Shown here in pieces: positions 44,489-54,428 of a DNA stretch of 64,000 nt (its first letter is position 1; the number at the start of each line of letters is the position of its first letter). The position numbers and the translations under genes were made by a program. The notes below the pieces were generated by a model that was given only the letters and a program-made list of their open reading frames with translations, had not been told where the DNA came from and did no database searches. Location of the stretch: the NCBI GenBank assembly GCA_012184525.1, contig WOFQ01000028.1, positions 372,001 through 436,000 on the forward strand, written 5' to 3'. This DNA comes from Xenoacremonium recifei. Lineage: Eukaryota > Ascomycota > Sordariomycetes > Hypocreales > Nectriaceae.

Positions 44489-45047
44489 GGCGTTCTGTGT
44501 CGACGTTGTTGATGCTCTGGTGTAAACTACAGAGACCTACAAGGAAGTCAAAGTAATGAGGGCAATAGTAAGAGAATGGCATTGAGGCACCCCACCCCCA
44601 AGAAACAAACCGTTACTAGTTCCGAAGTTGGTGTTGTAGGCGGCGAGATGCCGAATATCCGCGGGGGCGGGGCTGATGACACTTTGGGGGAGCGACAATC
44701 CCACCAGCTTATCACAATGTCAAGTTGACCGCTCCAACAAACCCGGCCAAACCGGCGAGCTTTGCCGGAAACCTGGATAAGCTGGCGATCACCGGCCGAT
44801 TGTTAGGTTTGAGCATCTCCATCATCCAATGGCCCACTGTCTACAGGGATCATCACACTCTGGGGTAATTCAGAATACGGTTACATCCCCGAGGGTTCTA
44901 TATATTCGCCCAGGACCCCTCCCCTTCTGTGATTGTCTTTGAATGCTTCAAAGGCGATCCTGGCTGACAACAATCAGTCGGCAAACCCTGACCTCCTAAC
45001 CAAACCCTTCAACGTTGTGAATTCGAAAACGGATCACCTATTGCACC
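44489..45047. promoter_or_regulatory. Divergent promoter, GH105 protein / alpha-glucoside permease
   Basis: 559 bp, rich in CGG/CCG triplets between 44741 and 44802, including the 18-bp site at 44743-44760 and ACCGGCCGAT near 44790. This is a plausible control region for both genes. Confidence 0.5.
44743..44760 (+). promoter_or_regulatory. CGG-N6-CGG site in the divergent promoter
   Basis: CCGGCCAAACCGGCGAGC matches the site at 47991-48008 upstream of the Zn2Cys6 gene in 15 of 18 positions. The direct CGG repeat spaced by six bases is a form bound by known Zn2Cys6 proteins such as Hap1. Confidence 0.5.
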
Positions 45048-47559
45048 ATGTCGAACCAGCATAATGAAGATCCGGAGCCTGCGATATGCGCCCAGGACCC
45101 GCCTGTCCTAGGGGAGGAAGATATGAACTCATCAGATGCTGTCAAACATCTCGCCGACAGGCTCTTTGCTGCTCAGCAGAGCACTGAAACAGAGCTGAAG
45201 ATGTCTGTTTGGGAAGCCCTTAGGTTGTACCCGAGGGCTTCAATGTGGAGCCTACTAATCTCCTTTGCTGTTGTTATGGAGGGTATGTAGATTAAGGCGA
45301 AGACAACTTGTTCCGCTATGAAGTATTGCTGACCATTTTTCTAGGATACGATATTATCCTCGTTGGTTCTTTCTGTAAGTAGCATGTTCCTGCTATACAT
45401 ATGGTTGCTCTCGAACTCGACGATTGCATTCACTTCCGAAATCTGTTATTGACCCATTACAGATGCGTACCCTAACTTTACAAAACGCTTTGGCACTCTA
45501 TCTAGTGATGGAAGCTATCAAATCCCCGCATCCTGGCAAGCAGGTCTGGGTAATGGTGGTTCTGTTGGCCAGATAATTGGCCTGCTTGTAAGTCTTGAAC
45601 TCTTTCTATCCGGTACACGATATTTCTGACACAGGGCAGATCAATGGGGTAAGTGATAGACACAATCATTCTTGGGACCTACCACTCCCCGTACCTTAGT
45701 CACAGCGAATCATCGCATGACCGAGACTCATGTCGTAAGAAATCGATGCTAACACCCTAGATAGTGGGCTGCGGAGCGTTTCGGCTATCGCAAGGTCATG
45801 TGTGCTTCCCTAGTTGCAACCATTGCGTTTATCTTCCTATTTTTCTTCGCTCCAAATCTCCAGATGCTCCTTGCCGCTGAAATCCTATGCGGCATCCCTT
45901 GGGGTAGTAAGTTTCTCATTTTCTAGCATCTCCGGTCACTCACCCGCCTGGGAGGTATTTTAATAGTCCTGAATGCAGACTAATGCAATTGATATCATTT
46001 GTAGTTTTCCAAACTCTGACAACTTCTTATGCTTGCGAAGTTGCCCCTGTAGCACTCCGAGCTTACCTTACTACTTGGGTACGTACACATCATCCTAACA
46101 TGGGAAGTAAATAACGGCTCATCCTTCTCAGGTCAATGCCTGTTGGGGTATTGGACAGTTGATCTCGTCGGGAGTTTTGAGGGCTCTTTTGTACCGTACA
46201 GATCAATGGGGCTGGCGCATCCCCTTCGCGATCCAGGTCTGTAAGCTGGCCTCGAGTTAATGACATTGGAAGCTCATCAAATTGCAGTGGATCTGGCCTA
46301 TTCCTCTACTCGTCGTCACCTTTCTTGCACCGGAGTCTCCGTGGTGGCTCGTACGACACGGTCATTACGAACGAGCGAAACGTTCTCTGGAACGCTTGAC
46401 CGTCAAATCTTCAGTTGAAGGTTTTGACATCAACAGCACAATTCAGATGATGATCCACACTGATGAGATTGAGAAAGAGGTGAGTTGAGACTGTTGCAAG
46501 AGTGCGAGATCTTGGAATAGCTGACGAGACAGACCCATGCTGGAACCAGCTATATGGACTGTTTCCGTGGAGTTGAGCTTCGGCGAACCGAGATCGTGTG
46601 CATGATATGGACAGTCCAGAATCTATGTGGTTCAGCTTTTATGTCCTACTCTACCTATTTTCTTGAGCAGGCCGGCCTTCCTACTAGTGACTCATATGAT
46701 CTCTCTATGGGCCAGTATGCCATCAATACTGCTGGTACATTTGCCGTCTGGGGGTTGCTTGTTTTAGGCATTGGCCGAAGGTAAGGGTGAGTGCTTGCGT
46801 CCTGGGTCAAATCACTGACGCCGTCCTAGGGCTATGTATCTCTGGGGCTGTATCGTCATGGGGGTTGCCCTCATCATTATAGGTTGTGTGTCTCTCGATA
46901 AATCTACTGGCGCTTCTTGGGCAGTTGGTTCCATGTTATTGGCGTGGAATGTGGCCTATCAATTCAGCGTGAGTATTAGTGTTGCTCCCGCCAACATTGG
47001 CAAGATCATCTTTGTCTTGTATGATCAATTATTGAAAGCATCACTGATGACTCACAGGTTGGGACTATTGCCTTTTCACTTGTAACCGAACTCTCATCTC
47101 GTCGTCTCATGATTAAAACACTAAACATCGGTCGCGCGATATATAATGTTGAGGGAATTGTAATTGGATCATTCACCCCATATATGCTGAGTGAGTCGGA
47201 CTGGTCTATCAAAAGACTGGAATGTTCTGACAATATACAGACCCGACGGCTTGGAATTGGGGTGGCAAAACGGCCTTCTTCTGGGCTGGCTTTGATGCTC
47301 TGTGTATCATCTGGATCTTCTTCAGATTACCAGACCCTACCGGTATGACCTTTGCTGAAATCGATAAAGTAAGTGAACCAAATTCATCCTACTCAAAACT
47401 TAGAGCTCTAACTAACCCCATTAGCGTTTCGAGATGAGAATATCTGCACGTAAATTTAAATCTGTTGAGGTAGACGAGTTTGAAAGTGAACGCAAGCAGC
47501 TTGAAAAGGCCCAAATTGTGGTCATCGAGAATGTTGACAAACCTATTACGGTGGAATAG
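45048..47559 (+). CDS. MFS alpha-glucoside/maltose-type permease
   Basis: 564-aa sugar-porter-family symporter in 13 exons: 45048-45282, 45345-45374, 45463-45587, 45640-45648, 45765-45906, 46005-46078, 46132-46236, 46288-46479, 46533-46780, 46830-46968, 47058-47190, 47241-47368, 47425-47559. Phases agree throughout. The fourth exon is only 9 nt (Ile-Asn-Gly) and completes the loop 2-3 motif INGWAAERFGYRKVM. The long N-terminal tail (about 60 residues), the start of helix 1 (VVMEGYDIILVGSFYAYP), WQAGLGNGGSVGQIIGLL, TTSYACEVAPVALRAYLTTW and PESPWWLVRHGHYERAKRSL are typical of the MAL/alpha-glucoside permease branch. The intron at 46237 has an unusual GTCTGT donor. Divergent from the GH105 protein, it may import the released oligosaccharides. 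Confidence 0.85.
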
Positions 47560-48689
47560 GCGACTTGCCGTACGTGAAAGAGCTCCATAGAACACCAGCC
47601 GAGATATTGTATCCTCGATAAGGCGCAGTTTTCTCTATAAAGACCCTTTCTAGTCATCATAGGTGGCCAGGAAAAATCTGATGAACTTTAAGGATTACTC
47701 CTTTGCGTTTTCCCTCTTCTTCTTGGCTGCGAATAGGAAGGAATGTGAGATAATAGCATTTAGAAGTTGCTTATTCGTCCTGATAGCGATCTCCACTGAT
47801 TTGTACATTGAATGGTCTTTCGACTCTGAATATACCATTGTCGAAAACGGTCGGCATACACACTTCTGACAGGCTTGCGTTGGAGTGTCCCGTGTCTATT
47901 TAGTCTGCATGGTCACTTTGTGGATATTTCTTCGCTCGACTTGGAGTATTTTTGTGATTATCTTTATTCCCTTGCCGAACTGTCAGATCTCCGGCCAATT
48001 CGGCGAACATTACCGATAGGTAGAGAGGGGATTAAAACAACCACGTTCAGCCTAGTTTTAGCCAGCGGAGGAACCAAGCTTTCTAAAAAGCGAGGTTCGG
48101 ATCTTAGCTGGGAGGAGACTGCGAACCGCGATCGGCAGTTGATGATTCCACTGAATTAAAGGATGAAGTGTGACTTTGAATTAATACAGTAATGCCATCC
48201 CGACAACCAAAATTTCCCGCCAAACCTGCTGATAACCCCGCCCCCCAAACACGAGAGGCGACAATGCTCCTATAGATAGAGCATAGCTCTCAGCTCGCAA
48301 AGCTAGCGGCCTACCGCTAAAGTTTTACTAGGTAAAATAAACACATGAAAGCAATTTGTGGAGGACCACAAAATTAGTTGGAAAATAGATGGCAGCAAAT
48401 CCAAGATGCGGTCGCTCTACGCTGGCGACGCTTAAATTTCCGTTCCGCTTGCGAATGCAATAATGTTTTTCGTGCATTCCAGGTCGGGTTATTAGTTGGA
48501 CCGACTACCGAAACTGCCGCCTGATAAATGCCTCGTATTACCCTAAATATGCTCGCTTCGCTTCATTTTAGATCCTGCCTCAAGTAAGACCTTGACAGAA
48601 ACGGTCGTCTTTTGTGTGTTGTCTCTAAATAATATTACAAGTGTCAAACCGCTGAGAGCACCAAAGGGCAAGGTCTAATCCTGGAAAGC
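47560..48689. other. Long intergenic region upstream of the Zn2Cys6 regulator
   Basis: 1.1 kb. Short plus-strand open frames (for example 47663-47869 and 47875-48159) have no domain or ATG support and are probably chance. The region holds the CGG-N6-CGG site at 47991-48008 and is presumably the regulator's promoter. Confidence 0.4.
47991..48008 (+). promoter_or_regulatory. CGG-N6-CGG site upstream of the regulator
   Basis: CCGGCCAATTCGGCGAAC, about 690 nt before the ATG at 48690. It is the partner of the site in the divergent GH105/permease promoter, suggesting autoregulation plus control of both genes. Confidence 0.45.
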
Positions 48690-50615
48690 ATGGCGACTCG
48701 AATGACAGGGTGTTGGACATGTCGCTTGCGTCGAAAAAGATGCGACACGGGTCTTCCAACTTGCAAGAATTGCACCATGCTAGAAATTCCTTGCCACCGC
48801 GGCACTCACCGGCCAGATTGGATGGATGGGGCATCGAAGCAAAGGAGCATGACCCAACGAATCAAGAGGCTGGTCCAAGAGGGCATGGCGCGACGTCGTG
48901 AGGGGCATTCCAGCCAGTCATCCTTCATTAATACAACTCAGAAAGACTTCAAAGAACGCAGAGACGCCAATGATGACATACTGCTGCAAGTCAAAGACGG
49001 GACTACACGAAATAGAGGCAGACCAATTACGAATCCGTTCGCCGCTGAAGACAGTGAAGCGGACTCTAGTCCTCGACCAGTCACACATCAAAGAGATTCT
49101 TATCAGCAACAACAAACCTCGCCATGTCCCCTCTTTCACTCAACCGAACTGGAATCATGGGTTGAATCCTCGAGCGGAAGGTCTGGCCTAACTGCTTTGT
49201 CAGCTGGGGTCACAGACATGTCAGACTCTCTGGTGCAGTTCCCATCCCTCGGCCTTGCTTGGGAGATGGATTTTGTCATGATTTACATTGACTATGTCTT
49301 CCCGTTCATCTTTCCCTTCTATCAACCTCCCTTGGTTGGAACTAGTCGCGCATGGCTTCTCTCATTTATGCACCAGAACAGAGCCGTCTACCATTCGATC
49401 CTGAGCTTTAGTTCTTACTTCTTCACTATTGGCCTCAAGGATATCTTTGGCACTAGACGCAACCCCTGCGTATCAGTGATATGGGATCAGGTGATGCAAC
49501 AAGCAGGCAAATCTTTCAATATGATCCAAGAAAACATATCGATGATCACGGGCGATTATGGCATTACAGGAAGCCTCGTCGAAAAGGCACGAATTATGGA
49601 GACAATTGTTCAATTACTCGTTTTCGATGTCTTCATTGGCAATTCGGTTAAATGGGAAACACATTTGATACCTGCAATTACCATCCTGAACGATATTTTC
49701 AGTACTTATCAGCTTTTGTCTGCAGATACACCTGGCATGCAATGCGTGCTTGAACAGATGGCATGGAGACCATCCACTCCCACAACCTTTGGGCGGAGGC
49801 TCTGGAATCCCGATCAAGGCGCATTCCGTTTCTTCGCAGCCATATTATTGTTTATCGACATCATTGGTAGTACAGCTTTGCAAAGAGCACCAATGCTGGG
49901 CGACTATCATACCAAGATTTTTGCTGATCTTTCTCCCGAAGACATCGTGGGACATCTCGATTTTACAACCTTCTTCGGCTGTCAAAATTGGGCTTTGCTA
50001 GCCATAGGTGAGATTTCTGCTCTCGAAACTTGGAAAGGCGGAAGGCTACGGGATGGGCATCTTTTACAGGAAGAATTGAGTGAGCGCGGACGCAACGTAT
50101 TCAGTGCCATTGAGCAAGGATTCCTGAGGCTCAATAGAGACCAGCAGTCACCCAGCATCAGTGCGAACAAGCTCAGGCCCATACAGGTGAAGATGTATTA
50201 TCGCTCGATTGAGTGGTGCAATGGCCAGGACCAACTCATGCCGACTCGCATCTGGGCTCACGCCGCTTACATTTACGCCAGTGTGGTGATATCGGGTTGG
50301 AGGTCAGGGAGATCTCGTTGTAAGGACAATGTCGTCGAAGTTCTAAAGCTGTTACAATGTGTCGGCACACCCTCTCAGATGCATACCTTTGCATGGCCTA
50401 TTTGCCTTGCCGGGTGTGTTGCAAGTGACACTGATACGCGACAGGGTTTCCTTGCCATGATATCAAGCATGACCGACACACAAGTCATGAGTTCTCTGAG
50501 AGAAGCCCAAAGTATTATGAAAGCAGTTTGGGCAAGGGAAGAAACTGCTAGTTTGGATAGTATAAGCGTGGCTGATTGTCTAAGTATTCTAGGCCCTCCA
50601 GCTCTGTTGTTTTGA
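48690..50615 (+). CDS. Zn2Cys6 transcription factor (fungal_trans_2-like)
   Basis: Intronless 641-aa regulator. The zinc cluster starts almost at once: CWTCRLRRKRCDTGLPTCKN with two further Cys, six in all between about residues 8 and 35, followed by HRPDW. That order (cluster, basic linker, RIKRLVQEGMARRREGH) and the later helical part (LAWEMDFVMIYIDYVFPFIF; LLSFMHQNRAVYHSILSFSS) fit the fungal_trans_2 type of regulator. A Gln/Ser-rich linker lies between. It follows the permease in the same direction after 1.1 kb and is the likely local regulator of the GH105/permease pair. The start at 48690 is the first ATG and directly precedes the cluster. Confidence 0.85.
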   Translation: MATRMTGCWTCRLRRKRCDTGLPTCKNCTMLEIPCHRGTHRPDWMDGASKQRSMTQRIKRLVQEGMARRREGHSSQSSFINTTQKDFKERRDANDDILLQVKDGTTRNRGRPITNPFAAEDSEADSSPRPVTHQRDSYQQQQTSPCPLFHSTELESWVESSSGRSGLTALSAGVTDMSDSLVQFPSLGLAWEMDFVMIYIDYVFPFIFPFYQPPLVGTSRAWLLSFMHQNRAVYHSILSFSSYFFTIGLKDIFGTRRNPCVSVIWDQVMQQAGKSFNMIQENISMITGDYGITGSLVEKARIMETIVQLLVFDVFIGNSVKWETHLIPAITILNDIFSTYQLLSADTPGMQCVLEQMAWRPSTPTTFGRRLWNPDQGAFRFFAAILLFIDIIGSTALQRAPMLGDYHTKIFADLSPEDIVGHLDFTTFFGCQNWALLAIGEISALETWKGGRLRDGHLLQEELSERGRNVFSAIEQGFLRLNRDQQSPSISANKLRPIQVKMYYRSIEWCNGQDQLMPTRIWAHAAYIYASVVISGWRSGRSRCKDNVVEVLKLLQCVGTPSQMHTFAWPICLAGCVASDTDTRQGFLAMISSMTDTQVMSSLREAQSIMKAVWAREETASLDSISVADCLSILGPPALLF

Positions 50616-50750
50616 TAGTAGACCAGACAATCATGTGCGAATCGGCTTTGTGTGACTCCGGTTCGAATATTGTAAGGATGGGGGCGGAATCTTTGATTTT
50701 AAACATATTCCAGACATCTAGACTTTGCTTTCAATACATAAATCTCCAAA

Positions 50751-51863
50751 TTATTTCTCCTTCCATGCATGAACAATGTCTGCAACCGTCGTCGTCCTTA
50801 CTCCGGGCATGATTTGATTCAAACTCTGTTCCTCTGGTACTCTGAGCATCCCGAGGGCTGCATACAGGCCGAATTTTGAGAGCCTAGCTTGCAGCTTATC
50901 CTTAGGAACCAAGCTATACTTCAATACATGGCCAGGGAGCTCCGTCATTTCGCCTTTCTCCAACTTCTCAATCGCATCGTAGGTAACAAAGAACTTGGTT
51001 TCTGGTTTCACATTCTGCATCAGCTAGACGTTAAGCAATGAGAGACGTACTGTCTTACCTGTCGCCTCCTCCGCCAACTTTAATACTTCGTTGAAGGTTT
51101 TCGAGTCACTATAGCAAAAGGTCTGGTGTTTCCAAAAACCCATTGGCATCTCAATCAACGCAGTGACAAACTTTGCAATGTCGTAGCTATACGTAAGCGA
51201 AATGACCTCGTTGCCAGTGCCGGGGATTGATGCAGCTCGGTTCCCGATATCAAAGTTTATAATGTATGGGCTGAAGGGACTTTTGATACGAGGGAGCCCT
51301 AAATGGTCCATAATCTGACCAACATGGACAGTGGTCCACTCCAAGTCAGTTTTGCTCAACTCTGTAATCGTTGCATCTCGATAAATATCATGTGGCATCT
51401 TGAGGGCCCTGCAAATTGCATCAGCGTTTCAACATCCCATCAGACATCTTTGGATGCTACTGACGGTTCAGAAATCGGCATTGCCCATCCACTAGCGATG
51501 AAGCGTTGAGGGCTATTCGAAATGACAGCGGCCCTCACAAGATTGATCTCACTAGCAGAGGAATCCGGAGAGTTGACTTGTATGGCAGACACCACGGTAT
51601 GGATCTTGTGAGCGCTGAACAACTCGGTAAGGGACTCGACGTCAGAGTAGTTCACAGCGAAAACGTTTAGCTCCGAGGGTTCCGGATCCTGCATCTCGTG
51701 ATATTGACCTTAGTCCAACCTTCTGTGTGTAACTTTTTGGATGACTGTGGGATGATACCTTTCGCGTGAGAACAATGACTTCATGCTTTGGATTCGCCTG
51801 GAAAGCTTCGGTCAGGACCAGGCCAATTTGGCCTTTCCCTCCAGCAACAGCGACGTTGACCAT
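50751..51863 (-). CDS. NmrA-like / isoflavone-reductase-like NAD(P)-binding protein
   Basis: About 316 aa, atypical SDR. Exons (minus) are 51863-51759, 51688-51465, 51408-51051 and 51014-50751. The N-terminal VNVAVAGGKGQIGLVLTEAF is the dinucleotide-binding loop (GxxGxxG-like). HTVVSAIQ and RFIASGWAMPIS follow, then WTTVHVGQIMDH, which lines the substrate cleft. The third intron is only 36 nt (GTACGT..TGCAG); it is the sole way I found to keep frame and remove a TAG, but it is shorter than normal fungal introns, so the gene could instead carry a lesion here. Members are reductases or redox sensors without the usual Tyr-Lys pair. It is divergent from the quinone oxidoreductase across 730 bp. 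Confidence 0.7.
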
Positions 51864-52160
51864 TTTGAGTGCAAATAGACAAGCCAGCCAAATCCTTGTT
51901 TGGCAAGTGAAACACAAGCCACCCGATGACGAGGAAGTCGGATGTATTTATACTTCGGGGCAAGCGAGAGCCATATCCACAGCTCATCCGCAGTAGGCAT
52001 CCCTGTTCCAAACATTCTACCAACGAGAGTAGCCATATCAGCCAGCTCGTTCTGTTCATACGTCCAGAGAACTTCAAGGTAGTTCGGGAATCCAAATAGA
52101 GAGTGCCGCGCGCGCCTCCCGATTGGGAACAGCGCGCGCACAAACCAATACGGTGTAGTC

Positions 52161-52176
52161 TACGGAGTACTCCGTA
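52161..52176. repeat. TACGGAGTACTCCGTA palindrome
   Basis: Perfect 16-bp palindrome made of two overlapping copies of the word TACTCCGTA that recurs in other intergenic parts of this window (10266, 15404, 18018 inverted, 37411). Confidence 0.6.
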
Positions 52177-52345
52177 CATATCCCAGACCCCATCTCGCCC
52201 CACGAGGCAGGAATAAATTTGTCAGCAGTCGAAGTCCGCGGGGTTTTCAGCGTTTTCCACTTTGGGACACCGCTCAATTGCTTACCCTAGAATTGCCTGT
52301 TGCTGTAGGCTATTTACACCCCCAAATTTGGAATCATACCACGTT

Positions 52346-52374
52346 CACCATGGAATCACTCATTATCCATGGTG
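52346..52374. promoter_or_regulatory. Inverted repeat with 9-bp arms
   Basis: CACCATGGA and TCCATGGTG separated by 11 bases, about 90 bp upstream of the TATA box of the quinone oxidoreductase. Candidate binding site or hairpin. Confidence 0.35.
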
Positions 52375-52462
52375 CAACAGATTATAAAGTGGTCACATAA
52401 TACAATAATGAGTCACCACGAATAGGATAGCCGGATGCACCCGTGCTCCGCATTGTGTTGGA

Positions 52463-52470
52463 TATAAATA
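52463..52470 (+). promoter_or_regulatory. TATA box of the quinone oxidoreductase gene
   Basis: TATAAATA, 124 nt before the ATG at 52594. Confidence 0.45.
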
Positions 52471-52593
52471 TGACAAGAAGTTCTACTGGAGAGCAATACT
52501 ACCATCAACGGCAGCCATTACGTGGAAGAATCACTGTCAACCTCAAAGAAATCTCTAACAGACTTGCGCATACCTCACTTGACTATTTACGAA

Positions 52594-53625
52594 ATGTCAG
52601 ACTCGATGCGGGCAATCGTCATCTCCGAATTTGGCCCACCAGAGAATCTGGTCATTCAGACGGTCTCGAAGCCCACTGCTAGCCGTGGCTACGCCCTGAT
52701 CCGAATACATGCCTTTGGCATCAACCATGCGGAAATGCACATGCGTAGGGGGGAATGGGCTGAGTCAGTGCCAATTAGCGGTATTGAGTGCGTTGGAGTA
52801 GTCGAGGACTGCCCTAGCGGCGAATTTGTCCCAGGCACGCCTGTCGCTGCATTGATGGGTGGCCTTGGCAGAACGATTCCCGGTAGCTACGCCGAATACA
52901 CGGTCTCTAGGGTCAGTAATATGGTGGCCTTGGGGGAACCTGGTCAGAAGATGAAACTGTCTTGGGCAGAACTGGCAGCTTTACCGGAGAGTTACGCAAC
53001 AGCCTGGACATGCTTGTTTAGGAACTTGGCGCTTGAGAAGGGAGACAGACTACTGATTCGAGGAGCGAGCTCTGCTTTTGGAAGAGCGGCTTTGAACCTC
53101 GCTGCCGAGGTAGGAGCACTTATTACGGCGACAGCCCGCAGCGAACAGCGATTTGCGGAACTTAAGGCTCTGGGAGCGTCCCATGTGGTGACTGAAGGCA
53201 CCGACTTATCGAAACGTCTTCATGCGGAAGGGATACTGGGAAAGTTTGACAAGATTCTGGAGCTGGTAGGCAACAGTGTCATTGTCGAGTCGTTGTCTCT
53301 CGTGCGACGTGATGGGCGCCTCTGCTTGGCGGGATGGCTGGGAGGGTTGGAATCCATCAGGGGACCTAACGGAGAGCCCGGTTTCAATCCACTTCTTCAG
53401 ATGTCTAGTGGCGTTCATTTTAGTTTCTTTGGTAGTTTCGTGTTTGGTGAACAGGACTTCCCGGTCTCGGACGTTCCACTCAAAACCATTGTCGCCAGCG
53501 TGGCTGAGGGCAAGTTCAACGCGAAGCCATCTCGAATTTTCAAATTGGACGAGATTCAGGAGGCTCACAGGGTGATGGAGGCTGGAAATGCAAATGGAAA
53601 GATGGTGGTGGTGGTAGACGAGTGA
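52594..53625 (+). CDS. Zinc-free medium-chain dehydrogenase, quinone oxidoreductase-like
   Basis: Intronless 343-aa MDR-superfamily NADPH oxidoreductase. The N-terminal GroES-like part has RAIVISEFGPPENLVIQTVS and RIHAFGINHAEMHMRRGEW. The nucleotide-binding part has AALPESYATAWTCLFRNLAL, LLIRGASSAFGRAALNLAAE (in the AxGxxG-like loop) and ATARSEQRFAELKALGASHV. The zinc-ligand Cys cluster of alcohol dehydrogenases is absent. The C-terminus ends with FKLDEIQEAHRVMEAGNANG and KMVVVVDE, as usual. The frame is open upstream to 52522, but the first ATG is 52594 (another at 52606). Substrate unknown: quinones or enones by family. Confidence 0.9.
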   Translation: MSDSMRAIVISEFGPPENLVIQTVSKPTASRGYALIRIHAFGINHAEMHMRRGEWAESVPISGIECVGVVEDCPSGEFVPGTPVAALMGGLGRTIPGSYAEYTVSRVSNMVALGEPGQKMKLSWAELAALPESYATAWTCLFRNLALEKGDRLLIRGASSAFGRAALNLAAEVGALITATARSEQRFAELKALGASHVVTEGTDLSKRLHAEGILGKFDKILELVGNSVIVESLSLVRRDGRLCLAGWLGGLESIRGPNGEPGFNPLLQMSSGVHFSFFGSFVFGEQDFPVSDVPLKTIVASVAEGKFNAKPSRIFKLDEIQEAHRVMEAGNANGKMVVVVDE

Positions 53626-54428
53626 TCTACAGACGATAAGAAATGCCAGCGTACGTGACCGAGTCTATCATTAGGAAAAACACAGTATTTCCCGAATTCG
53701 AAACCAAGCAAATTATAGCTAACAAAGACAACTGGGGGAATAGGGTTAAGAGCCCTGCAATGACTCTATTTTCGTCAGGACTGTGATTAACTACTATGAA
53801 TCAAAGGATATTATTGAACTTACAGACCAGGAACTGCTTAAAAGTGTACGCATGACTATAGAGTGAGAATTGATGCATTGGAACGGGATTCTAGCCAAAG
53901 AGAAGGCTACCGTCAAGGGCATGTTGCTAGATCAACAAGGTATCGTAGATGCAAACCATCAAAATAGCCACTGGATGTAGACTTCGCTGCATTTTCACCA
54001 GCTGATGAAGATTTCACTATCGTGCAGCCTGGCAATCCTTCATGATTCGGCGGGAACCTGAAACTGGTCACTGATAGATAGCGAGGCCAATCGAACTGAG
54101 GATATAGAATAGAATACTTCTTTGCTTTTAGTTTAGGAAGTAGCTCGAGTTGTCTTGGTGTCAGGGTAAGCCATAATGTGACATGAAGTTGCAATATGAT
54201 ATTATGACATCTGTAGGTGACCCTTCCTACCCCATGAGCCGCAATGGAACAAGAAGTGAAGCCTAGTAATGGTCGCAATCTCAGCGAGAACACAGTGGTT
54301 CTTACTTCCCTCCCCAATAAACATCGCCCCCCAGCAAAGTGCCCAAAGAAGCCAGTTGACTTCTCACACATCTTTCGCAACGGTATTTCAGGGTATCTCA
54401 ACCTTTAAGTTCCTGAGGTCCTGGTGTA
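53626..54428. other. Intergenic region between convergent genes
   Basis: About 800 bp, partly AT-rich. The open frame at 53913-54401 (minus) lacks any domain. Nothing supported. Confidence 0.4.

Larger units (their letters stand above)
51864..52593. promoter_or_regulatory. Divergent promoter, NmrA-like / quinone oxidoreductase
   Basis: 730 bp with three visible elements: the 16-bp palindrome TACGGAGTACTCCGTA at 52161-52176, the inverted repeat at 52346-52374 and a TATA box at 52463-52470. Confidence 0.5.

Noticed and set aside
44593..44724. Possible extra first exon of the GH105 protein
   Set aside because: The frame is protein-like and could splice in phase (44611 to 44526), but it has no ATG and I cannot link it to a start. 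Left as a note only.
47663..48159. Two plus-strand frames of 68 and 94 codons
   Set aside because: No recognisable family or codon pattern. Better explained as promoter DNA.
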